Shown here: in pieces, positions 41,545 to 52,717 of the stretch
Position numbering within the stretch: the first letter of the stretch is position 1
Layout: every line of letters starts with the position of its first letter
Assembly (NCBI GenBank): GCA_032622095.1
Contig: CP136063.1
Location: forward strand, 28,644,987 to 28,708,986
From: Siphonodentalium dalli
Lineage: Eukaryota > Mollusca > Scaphopoda > Gadilida > Siphonodentaliidae
DNA: 64,000 nt
Direction: 5' to 3'
Position numbers and translations under genes: made by a program
The notes under the pieces: generated by a model
Told to the model about the DNA's origin: nothing
Seen by the model: the letters and a program-made list of their open reading frames with translations, nothing else
The model's database searches: none

Positions 41545-41650
41545 CATACAATTTCCAACTACACAGGATTTGGTCTAATAACATTTCCAAATATATAGGA
41601 TTTTTGTCTAATCAAATGTCCAACTATATAGCATTTGGTTTTGAGTAATG
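41545..41650. repeat. Three degenerate copies of a 35-40-bp unit
   Basis: TTTCCAACTA-A-AGGATTTGGTCTAAT-type units occur three times in succession (first near 41549, last near 41606). Confidence 0.6.
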
Positions 41651-42537
41651 CAATATTTCAATATTGGCTTAATAATTTGGGTTTCCATACATTCTGTTTA
41701 AGAGCATGGACTGTGTAAATAAAGACACAAATGACAATCATGACATAGCATTGATCCATATGTTATGTCTCGAGTATACTGCGTCAGTCTGCGTGCAATA
41801 CATGCACATTATACATGCTATTAATCAGAATATGGCTGATGAGCGAATACGAGTTACACGTATTCAAATTCCAAGAAGTAGCAATATATGATGGTAACAA
41901 TTATGCATGCTGAATGTTATATCGTTAAATCTGTTATCAGAAAGATATGGAGGTTTGGCATTACTAATAGACTAGTGACCATGACGCAATGTTCGGTAAA
42001 AACATACAAGTCTGAACTTGAAGTCGGAAAATTGAAACACTTAGATCATTCGATTCACTTGTTACTTTTATTTTCCAACTATTGAAATTTGAGTCATGAA
42101 ATTTCTAACTATGAAAATTATGGTCCTCGTTCGGATTGTGACAACCCACACCCTGTCGGTACGTGCCTAAGACCAAATCGGATTCACATAACCTATATTG
42201 ATTATCAATAATTACACTTCGTCCACAACGGTTCATCGAAAGAATGGATCCCAATTATAATTTAGATTATAAATTAGACCAAACGTATTTCCGAGTAGTC
42301 TTTATTGTCTGCTACACGTAGTATAAACTACCAACACCAAAGTGAAAATAATTATACCATGCATGCCGAGTGGGATGTGAACTTTTTTACGGAATTTAAC
42401 CAATATATTTCTTGACGCTTGGTGAGCGATGCGACTGATATACTATATATGGAGAAGACATGTCAATTCCATAATGTTCATTACATTCGTATGATTTCAA
42501 CGAATATTGATGAACAACGTCAAGGTGTAACTTTTCC

Positions 42538-42680
42538 GGGTGCAGGACATTTCGGCACATGGACGTTTCGGCACCTAGTTTTCAGGATGTTTCGGCACCT
42601 GGGGTTTCGGCAATTGTTATTTCGGACCAAGCATTTGGATGTTTCGGAACGTCATCGAAGACGTTTCGGCACATGATTTA
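42538..42680. repeat. Cluster of TTTCGGCAC motifs
   Basis: About nine TTTCGG occurrences in 140 bp (CATTTCGGCACATGG, GTTTCGGCACCTAG and so on) at irregular spacing, in sequence that otherwise lacks CG dinucleotides. Confidence 0.7.
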
Positions 42681-43493
42681 ATTACTATATTTAATATGAT
42701 TAGTATGAAGTTGAGCATTTCGCAATGTTTTCTCGCATTGTGTTTTGAAAAATGCGGCTAATTTCACTACATTTGGCTTTTACATATGGCTCAAGATAAT
42801 TTGTTCTTAGTACCCAGATTGTTTACAAAATAAACGATATAGGTACAATTGATACATTTGTTATTGTAATAATGATTTATAAGACTATAATCCGAATACT
42901 TGTGTTTGCCACGTGTATACTATATCAATACAGTCGATATTTATAGCTGGTATAAAAGTTTAATCCAGCTGTGTATTTAACGGCCTGTTGTATCATCAGA
43001 TGTCAGAACATAGTGAACAAACTCGATTACACATACATACATTGAGAGACACCCGTTAACAGTCACTTTAAGCCCATTTGACCCGTCTTGATAAATCAAT
43101 TAACGCGAACTGACATGCGTAATTATTAGTCATTAACGACGAAGAACCATCAACGCATGACCGAATCGATTCGCGGTGGAAATTAAGGAACACACCCCAG
43201 TCAAGTTGTCCTGCTAATGTGATATGGTGCTGATGGATAATGATTAACTGCTATGCGATGTTACGGAAAACTGATGCTGTTACGAAAAGATACCGTTAAT
43301 CAGTTTTAAAGTTGTCATTATTGCGGTGTTCGGATAATCTGAACATATGCAAGAAACGCTATAATGTGTATGAAACATTCAGAAGCACAATACAAATAAG
43401 TTAATACTGTTTGTATTAGCTGTTGCAAATCGACTATCAACAATTTAGCTATTAATGTTATTTAGCAAATACCAGCGCAGCCATTACTAGTTT

Positions 43494-43524
43494 AAAAAAA
43501 AAAAAAAAATATATATATATATAC
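43494..43524. repeat. Poly-A and AT microsatellite
   Basis: A run of A followed by (AT)n. Possibly the tail of a retroposed sequence, but no element body is recognisable beside it. Confidence 0.8.
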
Positions 43525-44689
43525 GTTATTGAATGTTTCATACATACACTGTTATTAATAAAATCCCTCGGCTTAGCCAAACACCGCCAAAATGACACTT
43601 AAAAGAACAAAAACAGTACTTTTTCGTAACGACGTCAGTTTGTCCTACCAACAGCATAACAATTTCACAAGACCTACTAACGTCATAGCAGAATAGACGG
43701 ATAGGACCAGTGAAACACAGTTACTAGCCGCGCAGTCACTGCATACCTGTTTCATGATATATGTTGAGTAATTGGACACAGAAAGTACATAATTATAGTT
43801 TATTATACAGACTTGACATGACTATGAAGGATTTATTTAATTTTGGCAGCATATTTTATTTCCCAGGATAAGATAGTACAAAGGCGATGGCACACTATGC
43901 CAATATCTCATTTTAAATCACACATCGCATCGCATCAAAGGCAATTATTCAGATACAAGAAAGAGACCAAAATCATGCACTATGTTACACCGCACTGAAG
44001 GTTGATGGTTAATTTTATATATTACAAAACACTCTTTATTGATAACTCTTTTTGTTGTGCTAACACTACTAGTAACAGATATAATAAGATATACTGCAAC
44101 TGACAAGAGAAGCCTGATTGCCTTATACATTGTTATATCGCCTTATATTGCCTTATACAATGTTGGTTATTTCGAAAAAATATCACAAAACGCTCTTTAT
44201 TGTCTTTATCCGTGTGGTGAAACGCTCTCGATTTAGGTATATTTCTTGACATAGAAAATAAAGCGCAGACTTACATTAGTAAACCCTGATTGCCTTGAAT
44301 TGGATTATAGCCATATCAGACATGTGCATGTAGAGTGATGATCAAGTCGGAAGAATTTAAAAATTCTAATGAATTCCAATTCCAGTCACTTCCGTGTCTC
44401 TTCAAGTGTACCATGCATGTGCATATACATATCGTATTTTATAGTTGGTATATAACCAATCACGCTAAGTGCCTTGTTGTATCCTCTGGTGTAAGAACGT
44501 ATCCTCTGATGTAAGAAAGTAGCGACCTACCTCGATGTAAACGTATACGTATACAACTAAGAGCTCATTCCATCAATGTATCACATTATTATAATCAGTA
44601 AATTTGAAAAATGATCAAGGAAATATGGGTTGATACAAACGTCGAACATGGCACTGAAAGGGTTAAAGCTACATTTAGTTTCGATAATT

Positions 44690-44870
44690 CAATCAAATCG
44701 AACGCGCGGACGTAATTAGTAGAAGCAACGGACGACCAACGAAGGCCCGAAGACCGCTCCGCGGATCGGCGCGATGATAATCAGCGAAAGGCGCCGCGCG
44801 CCTTCGCTCGAGGCGCGGTGCACCTACTGAGAGGCGGTGCGCGCCTAGCTGGCTACCATATATGCGAGTA
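44690..44870. other. GC-rich island with internal hairpin
   Basis: About 170 bp of high GC in AT-rich surroundings: ACCGCTCCGCGGATCGGCGC, then GCGAAAGGCGCCGCGCGCC with its inverted partner CTTCGC, and two GCGGTGC motifs. It is followed by the short dispersed repeat 44874-44912. It could be the core of a structured RNA or SINE head, but it fits no tRNA that I can fold by eye. Confidence 0.5.
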
Positions 44871-44873
44871 GAG

Positions 44874-44912
44874 GATCTCCAATGAGTTATGTTGTTATCT
44901 ATGTTTAATTAT
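44874..44912. repeat. Short dispersed repeat, copy 2
   Basis: Same as 38997-39036; here it directly follows the GC-rich island. Confidence 0.75.
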
Positions 44913-45229
44913 GTTTCTTCTCTTCCAGACGAAGTTTACTACCCTGGGGGACATCAGATATATAGATAAGTGACCAGAGACGCTAAAACACAAGATCCAA
45001 CAAATAGGAAATATATATGGAAAATGAACAACATTATGCTTCAAATTTCAGGAATGAAATTTGAATTGTGTTTTATTCGTCTTTATTGTAAATTATTCGA
45101 AGTTAAAAATAGATCATTCCATACACAAATTGCATCTGATTTCTATGTTAATCCAATTTAGTTATTAATTAATGCCCCACGAACATTACATGGAACGGCT
45201 TACAAATCTGAATGTCGTGACTTTGTCGT

Positions 45230-45690
45230 TTCCTTTTTTATTTTGTAAGTAAAATAAATATTGATTTTTCTGATAAATAAGTATGGTTGTCAAATAGCTC
45301 GGTATGATTGCAGCGGATTATCGGGGATGATAGGAGTCATATTGTAAGATTATCATACTAAAAGAACACCTGGAAACAGACATGCTTACCGATTTTACAA
45401 TTGTTTTAAGGCTTCTAACATTATAAACATGACATTTTTTCGATTGTAAAATAAGTATTGATTTTTTGACAAATAAGTATGGTTGTCAAATACATGTAGC
45501 TATATAGGTATGATTGGAGAGCGGATTAGCAGGGATGATGTTGGCCGAGATTCTTATACCAAAAGAACATTTAGAAATAGAACTGCTTACATATTTCACA
45601 ATTGTTATTGACATGACATTTTTTTTCGTTTGCAAAAATAAGTATCGATTTTGTAACAAATAAGAATTGTTGTCTAACATTTATGGTGCG
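45230..45690. repeat. Dispersed repeat E, copy 2
   Basis: About 460 bp matching parts of 13.39-13.88 kb (AGTATGGTTGTCAAATAGCT, GCGGATTAGCAGGGATGATG, TTAGAAATAGAACTGC) in the same orientation and order. Confidence 0.8.
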
Positions 45691-45786
45691 TTCACATGTA
45701 CCTGTAAGAAAATATCTGGAACAGCATAATACTCTCTATCGCTATATGGTATCACCCGAATGTTATGTTCTAAAAATAGACAAATA

Positions 45787-46249
45787 ACTGAACTGAAGAC
45801 CCCTGTCCGGAAAAGATTCTATCAATTAATATTGATTTTATTTCGAATATTAAATCGGGACCGTTCATGTTACTATTTTTAGAACCGACCATTTGGATGA
45901 TACCACATTGCGATATAGAGCACTGAGCTGTTCCTACGGCTACGCAACGAAAGTTAAATGTCACAATATGGTTGTCTGTATTGTTTTGTTCCACAGATAT
46001 AAGCGCTAATAAGTATAATTAACGTTTATTTGTGACAAAATTGTTAAATAAACTTTCTGGTCTCTGTTAACAGTAACCACTATTGTTCGTTAGCGGAACA
46101 AACACACCTTTTTAGACCAGAAAATATTCGAAATAAAATTAAATTAATCGATAGAAGCATTTCCGGAGAGGAGTCTTCGATTCAAATCTAATATGTTATA
46201 CCCCGGTAACTATATCATACATGTTTACAAAAAGATAATCCACCTTTAA
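45787..46249 (+). mobile_element. Inner family A element (left end truncated)
   Basis: From CTGAACTGAAGACCCC to GATAATCCACCT-TTAA (46246-46249). It is inserted within another family A copy, whose left end follows directly. The sequence at 45720-45786 (AACAGCATAATACTCTC...) is part of that outer copy. Confidence 0.85.
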
Positions 46250-46352
46250 TTGATAGAAGCCTTTCCGGACAGGGGTCTTCGGTTCATATTGATTATTTTA
46301 TACCCATGCAACTATTTAAAATTTGTTATTTAAAGAGATAATTCATCTTTAA
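46246..46352 (-). mobile_element. Left end of an outer family A element, abutting the stop codon of the zinc-finger array
   Basis: TTAATTGATAGAAGCC through TGAACCGAAGACCCC-type sequence (minus) to GATAATTCATCT-TTAA at 46349-46352. The terminal TTAA contains the TAA stop of the zinc-finger frame. Confidence 0.88.
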
Positions 46353-47460
46353 TTATCACAAACTCCTTTTGTAGAGATGTATGTGGGCTTATCTACGGCG
46401 TGGATTGTTGTATGTGTCGCCAAAGTGCTCGATTGACAAAATGATTTTCCGCATATGTCACAACGGTAAGGCTTGTCTCCGGTGTGGATTCTCTTATGTG
46501 TCACTAAGTTACTCGATGCATTAAATGATTTCCCGCATATATCACAATGGTAAGGCTTATCTCCGGTGTGGATTCTCTTATGCGTCACCAAGTCATTTGA
46601 TCGATTAAACAATTTCCCGCATATATCACAATGGTAAGGCTTATCTCCAGTGTGGATTCTCTTATGTCTCACGAAGCCACTCGATGTATTAAACGATTTC
46701 CCGCATATATCACAATGGTAAGGTTTCTCTCCGGTGTGGATTCTCATATGTTTCACCAAGTTGCTCGATTGATTAAATGATTTCCCGCATATATCACAAT
46801 GGTAAGGCTTATCTCCGGTGTGGATTCTCTTATGTATCACCAAGCTGCTCGGTTGGTTAAATGATTTCCCGCATATATCACAATGATAAGGTTTATCTCC
46901 GGTGTGGATTCTCTTATGTATCACCAAGCCACTCGATGTATTAAATGATTTCCCACATATATCACAATGGTAAGGCTTATCTCCAGTGTGCATTATCTTG
47001 TGATTCACAAAGTTGCTCGATGTATTAAACGATTTCCCGCATATATCACAACGGTAAGGCATATCTCCAGTGTGGATTCTCTTATGTCTCATCAAGTTGC
47101 TCGATTGATTAAATGATTTCCCGCATATATCACAACGGTGAGGCTTATCTCCGGTGTGTATTCCCTTGTGTGTCACCAAGTCGCTTGATCGTTTAAATGA
47201 TTTCCCGCATATGTCACAATGGTAAGGCTTATCTCCAGTGTGGATTCTCTTTTGTGCCACCATATCGCTCGATTGAGTCAATGATTTCTCGCATATATCA
47301 CAATGGTAAGGCTTGTCTCCAGTGTGGATTCTCTTATGTGTCACCAAGACACTCGATAGATTAAACGATTTCCCGCATATATCACATCAGTAAGGCATAT
47401 CTCCGATGTGGGTTCTCGTATGTCCCTCCAGGTGACTCGACCGATTAAAGGTAAATTATT
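46349..47460 (-). pseudogene. C2H2 zinc-finger array (about 12-13 fingers) with an in-frame stop
   Basis: From about 47450 the minus strand reads FNRSSHLEGHTRTHIGDMPY, then TGA at 47387-47389, then CDICGKSFNLSSVLVTHK and eleven more fingers to a TAA at 46349. The TGA replaces an Arg codon; the paralogue at 37.3 kb has CGA at the same finger position, so one C-to-T change explains it. The first of the eleven fingers has also lost conserved residues (Leu for Phe, Gln for the first His). Contact residues of the eleven: QSDA, RSDT, QSNR, TSNN, TSGI, QSSI, QSNK, TSGR, RNDT, ASNT, QSTT. No ATG precedes the array in frame. The shared C-terminal peptide DKPTYIS marks it as a paralogue of the 37-kb gene. 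It is either a recent pseudogene or one allele. Confidence 0.8.
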
Positions 47461-47659
47461 TAGTTCGTGATACGGAAGTATCACGTATCAATCTACCGAT
47501 TTTTAAGTCGAACAAAGAACGATCGAATTACCGTATTTATGTTGAATTACCACGCGTCGCATAATGTGGTTTTGTTTAGTAGAGCGGTTTACAAAACGAT
47601 AGATCTCTACACAGCCTAAATGCACATTACATTAGTGCTAAAGACCAACCGGTTGAACT
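47461..47659. other. Spacer, no gene seen
   Basis: Short unique stretch between the zinc-finger array and the 3' end of the LINE. GAACTGAACTGAAGAACTGAAG at 47655-47677, taken in parts, is a short tandem repeat that probably forms the LINE tail. Confidence 0.45.
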
Positions 47660-48050
47660 GAACTGAAGAACTGAAGTGATTTTTATTGATAAATTAAATT
47701 ATGCATATTATACACAATAACAAAGGGGCTCTGTAGAAGGCATGGCTTATGGGCCAGAGCCCTATACTAGCATGATAAATACAATAATGAATATAAACTG
47801 AGTGCAGGTAGGTGCAAGGGTTGGGGCTGGTGGGGGGGGGGGGTTGCAAGATTATATGGTGTGCATAATATGTTGGGCGATGCTCATAAAGTATATATAT
47901 TAAGTCAACTCCAAGAACAATTTAAATGTTTTATGTGAATGTCAAGGATGTGGCTGTACAATCAGTGGACCTCATTTAGGTTTGAGATATGTGGTAGTTT
48001 AGTTTATACTTTCAGTTTTAAGTTTAGAATTGGCCATTGATACAGCTGAA

Positions 48051-49530
48051 TTATTGTACTCGTTTTCTTATAAAGTAATCTTTTAAATATTTACGGTATT
48101 CTGGGCTACTAATTTTAATGCGTAGTGTGCAGTCTGCGGGGAGGCTATTCCATAATTCTCGCGCTTTGTTTGAGATTGCACTTTTTGAGTTTTTAGTCCT
48201 TTTGAATTCATGATAAAGATTACCTTTTGTTTTTGCGCGGGTATTATAGCTATGGATATCTTCAATATGTGTGAATAATTTTGATAACGAATCCGGTAGT
48301 GTATGCATATGATAATCATGTAGTATTCTAATGAGCTGCATGTTACCAATATCATAAAATATTAGTAGTTTGTTTAGTTTACAATAAGTCATAATATCAC
48401 TTGTATCATTTGAGATAATTTTAAGGGCATTCTTCTGTAGTTTTCTGATTTTGTTTAGGTTCTTTTTGGTAGTCGAGCTCCATATTACGTTACAAGTAGG
48501 GGATAATTAGTGATAAGTATAAGGTTTTCAATGTTTTTTCAGGAACAAATTCACTGACTTTCCTCAGGATTCCAACATTACTGGCAAGTTTAGAGCATAA
48601 TGAATTTATGTGTTTGTCCCAGGATAAATTGTCTTCAATAGTGATGCCTAAAAATTTGGTATTTGCCACTCTATTAACATTTTTATTGTTTATAGTTAGG
48701 ACTGGTAATACCTCAGGTAGTGAACAATTAGTGAAAAGCATGTAATTTGTTTTATCAATGTTCAATGACAGTTTATTAGCAGCAAACCACTGATTCATAT
48801 AATCCAGTTCAGTGTTAACTCTGTTAAATAATTTGTGGATATCTCTATCAGAACAAAATGCATTTGTGTCATCTGCAAAAGGTATCAATTTAGCATCCTT
48901 GCATATACTTGGTAAGTCATTCATATAGATTAAAAATAAGAGAGGCCCTAAGATTTAGCCTTGTGGGACCCCACAGGTAATTTCATTGAGTTCTGATATA
49001 TGGCCATCATATTGAACGCATTGTTTTCTATGAGTAAGATAATCCTTGAACCAGTTCAGTGCAACCCCTCGACATCCATAGTTCTCTAGTTTTTGAAGCA
49101 TTATTCTATGATTTATTGTATCAAATGCCTTAGATAGGTCGAGGAACACTCCAATTGTGTGTTCGTGATTGTCTAAGGCACCAGTTATTTTCTCTATAAG
49201 GTCAGTCAAAGCTAGAATTGTGGAATGATTCTTCCTAAAGCCATACTGGCTGCTGTATAAAATCTTGTGTTGTTCTAAGTATTTATTTAATCTATTATAC
49301 ATAAGTTTTTCAAGTACTTTTGAAAAGATAGGTAGCACAGATACAGGTCTGTAGTTACTGACTATACTTGCATCTTTAGATTTGAAGATTGGGGATACTT
49401 TAGCAAATTTCATTCGTTCTGGGAATACACCTTGGGAAAGAGATAGGTTACAGATATGTGTCAATGGTACGATAAAGGAATCTGCACATTGTTTTAAGAT
49501 GCCACATTTAAGTTCATCTAAGCCAGCTGC
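48051..49530 (-). pseudogene. LINE ORF: reverse transcriptase and C-terminal domain
   Basis: RT motifs in order: SNYRPVSVLPIFSKVLEKL, GFRKNHSTILAL, LDLSKAFDTINH (motif A Asp), CGVPQG-stop-ILGPLLF (motif B, with TAA at 48955-48957 where Ser is expected), and PFADDTNAF (catalytic Asp pair). The thumb continues to LIIPYL, where a one-base shift near 48495 moves the frame to CNVIWSSTTKK. The C-terminal part (48392-48051) has HSYNTRAK and ARELWNSLPADC, a signature common in CR1-like LINEs. All catalytic Asp residues are intact; only the stop and the shifts inactivate the copy. Confidence 0.88.
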
Positions 49531-49539
49531 TTTTTTTTT

Positions 49540-50516
49540 AGTCTATATGTTTCAGTATGTATATTATTTCTAATTCTCCAGCAGGTTCAACAAATAATGA
49601 AGAAGGGGGAGAAATTCCTTTGGTTGAATTTATCTTTTTTGCTAGATTAGGACCTATATTTGTAAAAAATTCGTTGAATTTTTCTGCAATTTTGTTTTTA
49701 CCACTTATATACTTATTTTCATGTTGAAATTGTGTCACATTAGTTTTGTTTTTATTTCGATTAAGTATTTTTTTCAGAACAGTCCATGTTGATTTCATGT
49801 CACCTTGGTAGCGTTCAATTTTTTTGTGATAGTAATGTTGTTTGGCCATTCTTATTATGGATATTAATCTGTTTTTATATGACTTGTACCTTTCATTGTT
49901 AATTTTAGATTTGTTTTCAATAAAATTTTGATATAGTTTATTTTTTCTTTTAATTGAGTTAATTATTCCTGTTGTTATCCAGGGATTGTTATTCTGAGTT
50001 CTGATTTTCTTTCTACATTTAGGAAAGCTATAGTTGTAAGCATCAGTCATCGTATCAATGAATGTATTATACGATGAGCTGCAGTCGGTGGCGTTGTTCA
50101 CATTGCTCCAGTCCATAGTTGATGTCTTGTTGATGAAGGTTTGAATATTTTGTTTTGAAAATTCCCGTTGGAAGATGTACGTTGCTTTGTTTTGGTGTTG
50201 TTCTGTATCATGACCTCTAATTATAAGGAATATTGGTAGGTGATCAGATATATCTTCAACAAAAATGCCTGAGTATTTCGGTGATGAGTGGTGACAGTTG
50301 GTGAAATTGTTGTCTATCAGGGTTGCACTGAACTCAGTTATTCGTGTTGGCTTGGTGATCATTGGGAGGAACATAAATGATTTCAAGAGATTGGTAAAGT
50401 GTTTCTCTGCATTATTCTCTGAGCCTAGGTTAATATTAAAATCTCCCATAAGGATACAATTCCTTCTCTCTTTGGATCTCTTTGACATGATCGATTCCAT
50501 TTTTTCCATAAATTTC
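49540..50516 (-). pseudogene. LINE ORF: C-terminal endonuclease and linker
   Basis: Continuation after the G-run frameshift. It carries CILMGDFNINLG (catalytic Asp/Asn), ATLIDNNF, and ISDHLPIF (Asp-His pair), followed by a Lys/Asn-rich linker with W-containing motifs up to the RT. It ends at a TAA created by a frame change in the T9 run. Restoring one base there reads LKHID-KKAAGLDELKC, the start of the RT finger domain. Confidence 0.85.
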
Positions 50517-51312
50517 TCAAGATCTGAGTTTGGGGGGGCGGTATATACATCCTACTATTTGTTTTTTCCCTTTGTTATCTTCTACTTCGGCGAAAATACT
50601 TTCCAGATAGTCAGTGTTAGTAGTTAAGTCAGATCGGATTTCAGCTTTTAATGATGTGTGAATATATAGTCCAACTCCCCCTCCGCCTTTATCATTGCTA
50701 TGTCTTTCTACTAAGTTATATTCATTAAGTTTCATGAGGTTCATTGGTGAGTTATCAGCTAACCAAGTTTCAGTAATACCTATAATGTGAAAGTTGTGCT
50801 TACAATTGTTGAGGAAGGTTGATAATTTATCTATGTTTTTATTTATTGATCTTATGTTAAAATGGATCAAAGATGCTGACATACTGCTTTCGATATCTTT
50901 GATTTTTTCATTGAATTCTTCTAGTAATAGATAATTGGAGGAATTTTGTTGGTTTAAGGTGTCTAGTAAGTTGTCATCATCATTAAATTCATTTTGAAAA
51001 TTATCATTCATTGCAAAAGGGTTTGTTATAAGTGGTTTTATATTTGGTAGTTCTAGGTGGTTAAAATCTTGATTCATGTCATATATAGCTAATTTGAAAA
51101 GGGCTTCTTCTTCAATGTTGTTGAAAGGGAAGATTTCCTGGATACAATGATAGCAGAACCAGGGTGAGTTATCTTCATCTAACCTTTTTAGATCAGTTTT
51201 TGTTAACTTAGAGCATTTCAAATGAATCCACTGGTCGCACAAGTCACATCCCAGAGCATCTTGATTGTTTCTTACTGATTTGTTACAGGTTGAGCAAGGA
51301 TATTTTATCGGC
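50517..51312 (-). pseudogene. LINE ORF: PHD finger and N-terminal half of the endonuclease
   Basis: The likely start is the ATG of MPIKYPC at about 51312; the frame is open further upstream. The PHD finger has the C4HC3 pattern: CSTC, CDLC, H (WIH), C, then CYHC. PHD fingers usually bind histone tails, but their role in LINEs is not settled. The endonuclease begins SASLIHFNIRSINKN and has ITETWL (catalytic Glu) and GGGGVGLYI. The frame ends at KLRS because of an extra base in the G7 run; the other frame continues PNSDLEKFMEKM, which is the expected continuation. Confidence 0.85.
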
Positions 51313-51420
51313 ATTGCAGTTTGTGGTTGGGGTGGGTGGGGGTAGGGGTTACAAAGAGAGTAAAGTAGAAGATAGCAGCGTGGAGGAGGTGCAGTTGGAT
51401 GAAACAAATACAACAAAAAG

Positions 51421-52717
51421 AAGAAAAAAATTCAATGGCTAACAGCCAAAAAGATCACTTGTACAGGTATCTGTTTTCAAAGCTATGCGTGTTGTAAGCT
51501 AAATATATGAGATTTCATAGTTTCAGAGGTTTAATTTATTTTTCACTACTTGTATGTTTATATACAGTGCATTGCGGTTGTGATGTTTCTTCGGATTGAG
51601 AGGTTTTGTTTCATTTTTTTTACAAAGTTTTGATTTTGAATTTTGAATTTTTTTATTTTTTATTTTTATTTTTATTTTAAGCTGTAGGATTATAGAGTAC
51701 CGGTATGTGAGACCAATCATTGTAGACTATTGAGGGTAATTTAATTTGATGTCATAAGTATGAGCTTATATGTTCTAGGTTCTAGTCAAGAGGCTCATAT
51801 ACCTAGTGTTATAAAAGAAAAAAACAATATTGAGTGAAGACAAGAAATATAGTTTCATGCAGGAAGAGAAAGTGGTCAAAAAAATAATAGGAATTGGGAA
51901 ACAGAATTATGACAAGAGATATGATTTCATGCAGGAAAAGCAAGCATAAATATAATAAGCATGCATGAATAAAGATATTAGAAATATTTCATGAATAAAT
52001 GAATACATTAATTTTGGTAGCATGCACATGATCATGCAATACATTATACAAGTTAGGCGTTAATATGGGCCTTATTTGTTCAACTACTATTGTCATTTTT
52101 TGGCTTAGTAAGTTAGTATATTTGAATTTAGATTTGCACTGATATCATCTGAATTAAATATTCTAGTAAGGTACGTCACCACTGCTATGATGGGATGATA
52201 CCATTATATCCAGATCATGGTCTGGACCTACACTCACATCGTTATTCAATTCAGATTATATTTAGTAACTAATGAGTATTTCAGGTGGAAATAAATACGC
52301 TTAAGTGTATAAAGGCCTAACACTCTAATTCAACTTATAAGTTATGATCATTTAGATCGGGTCTAATATTCTAATTCAAATTATAAATTATGATGATTTA
52401 GATGGGAAGACAAACATAAATGTGGTATCATGCAATAAGAAAAGATAGTACATTATTTGCACTGGATGTTAAAGCTATATATACATTTAGCATGCAGATA
52501 ACATGAGATGATATTTGTGTAAGCATACCAGGACAACAACATTGATTCATGCAATCAAATCACACTGGACAGTGGAAGTTGGTTACAGATAGCACACCAT
52601 GAGTAGATGGAGGACATTGAATACATAAGCATAGACAAATTAGGAATAAACAAACAAACAAGAACAAAGAACAGGTAGATGTACATGCAGATTAGGCTTA
52701 TGAGCCAACTTGTCTTT
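51421..52717. other. AT-rich region, no gene; includes a short duplicated 48-bp segment
   Basis: The first few hundred bp may be the LINE 5' UTR. At 52320-52400 a segment starting CTAATTCAA-TTATAA-TTATG occurs twice in tandem with substitutions. Other frames are short and A/T driven. Confidence 0.45.

Larger units (their letters stand above)
40560..44690. other. 4-kb region without genes, containing old diverged duplications
   Basis: Parts resemble one another at low identity: 41150-41330 and 43460-43640 share TGAATGTTTCA, ACACTG, ATCAAACATCGC/GCCAAACACCGC and related order. 42930-43020 and 44440-44520 share TTTATAG-TGGTAT, GTTGTATC-TC and a following AGAAC. I read this as an old tandem duplication, now mostly decayed. 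No credible ORF. Confidence 0.4.
47660..51420 (-). mobile_element. Nearly complete non-LTR retrotransposon with PHD finger, endonuclease and RT
   Basis: Minus-strand element. It encodes a PHD-type zinc finger, an APE endonuclease, a reverse transcriptase and a C-terminal domain with the SYNTR...WNSLP signature, and ends in a short tandem (AACTG-like) tail at about 47660-47680. This architecture fits the CR1/L2 side of the jockey superfamily, from family knowledge rather than a tree. Lesions are few: an extra base in a G7 run at 50532-50538, a frame change at a T9 run (49531-49539), a TAA at 48955-48957 replacing Ser in GVPQGSILG, and a one-base shift near 48495. A full-length source copy probably exists elsewhere in the genome. 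Confidence 0.9.

Noticed and set aside
44690-44870. tRNA-like or SINE head
   Set aside because: I could not find a cloverleaf or clear A and B boxes by eye, so it is left as a GC-rich island.
46349-47347. Zinc-finger protein starting at 47347
   Set aside because: The codon there is TTG and the finger sequence continues upstream to a TGA at 47387-47389. This is a broken array and not a gene with that start.
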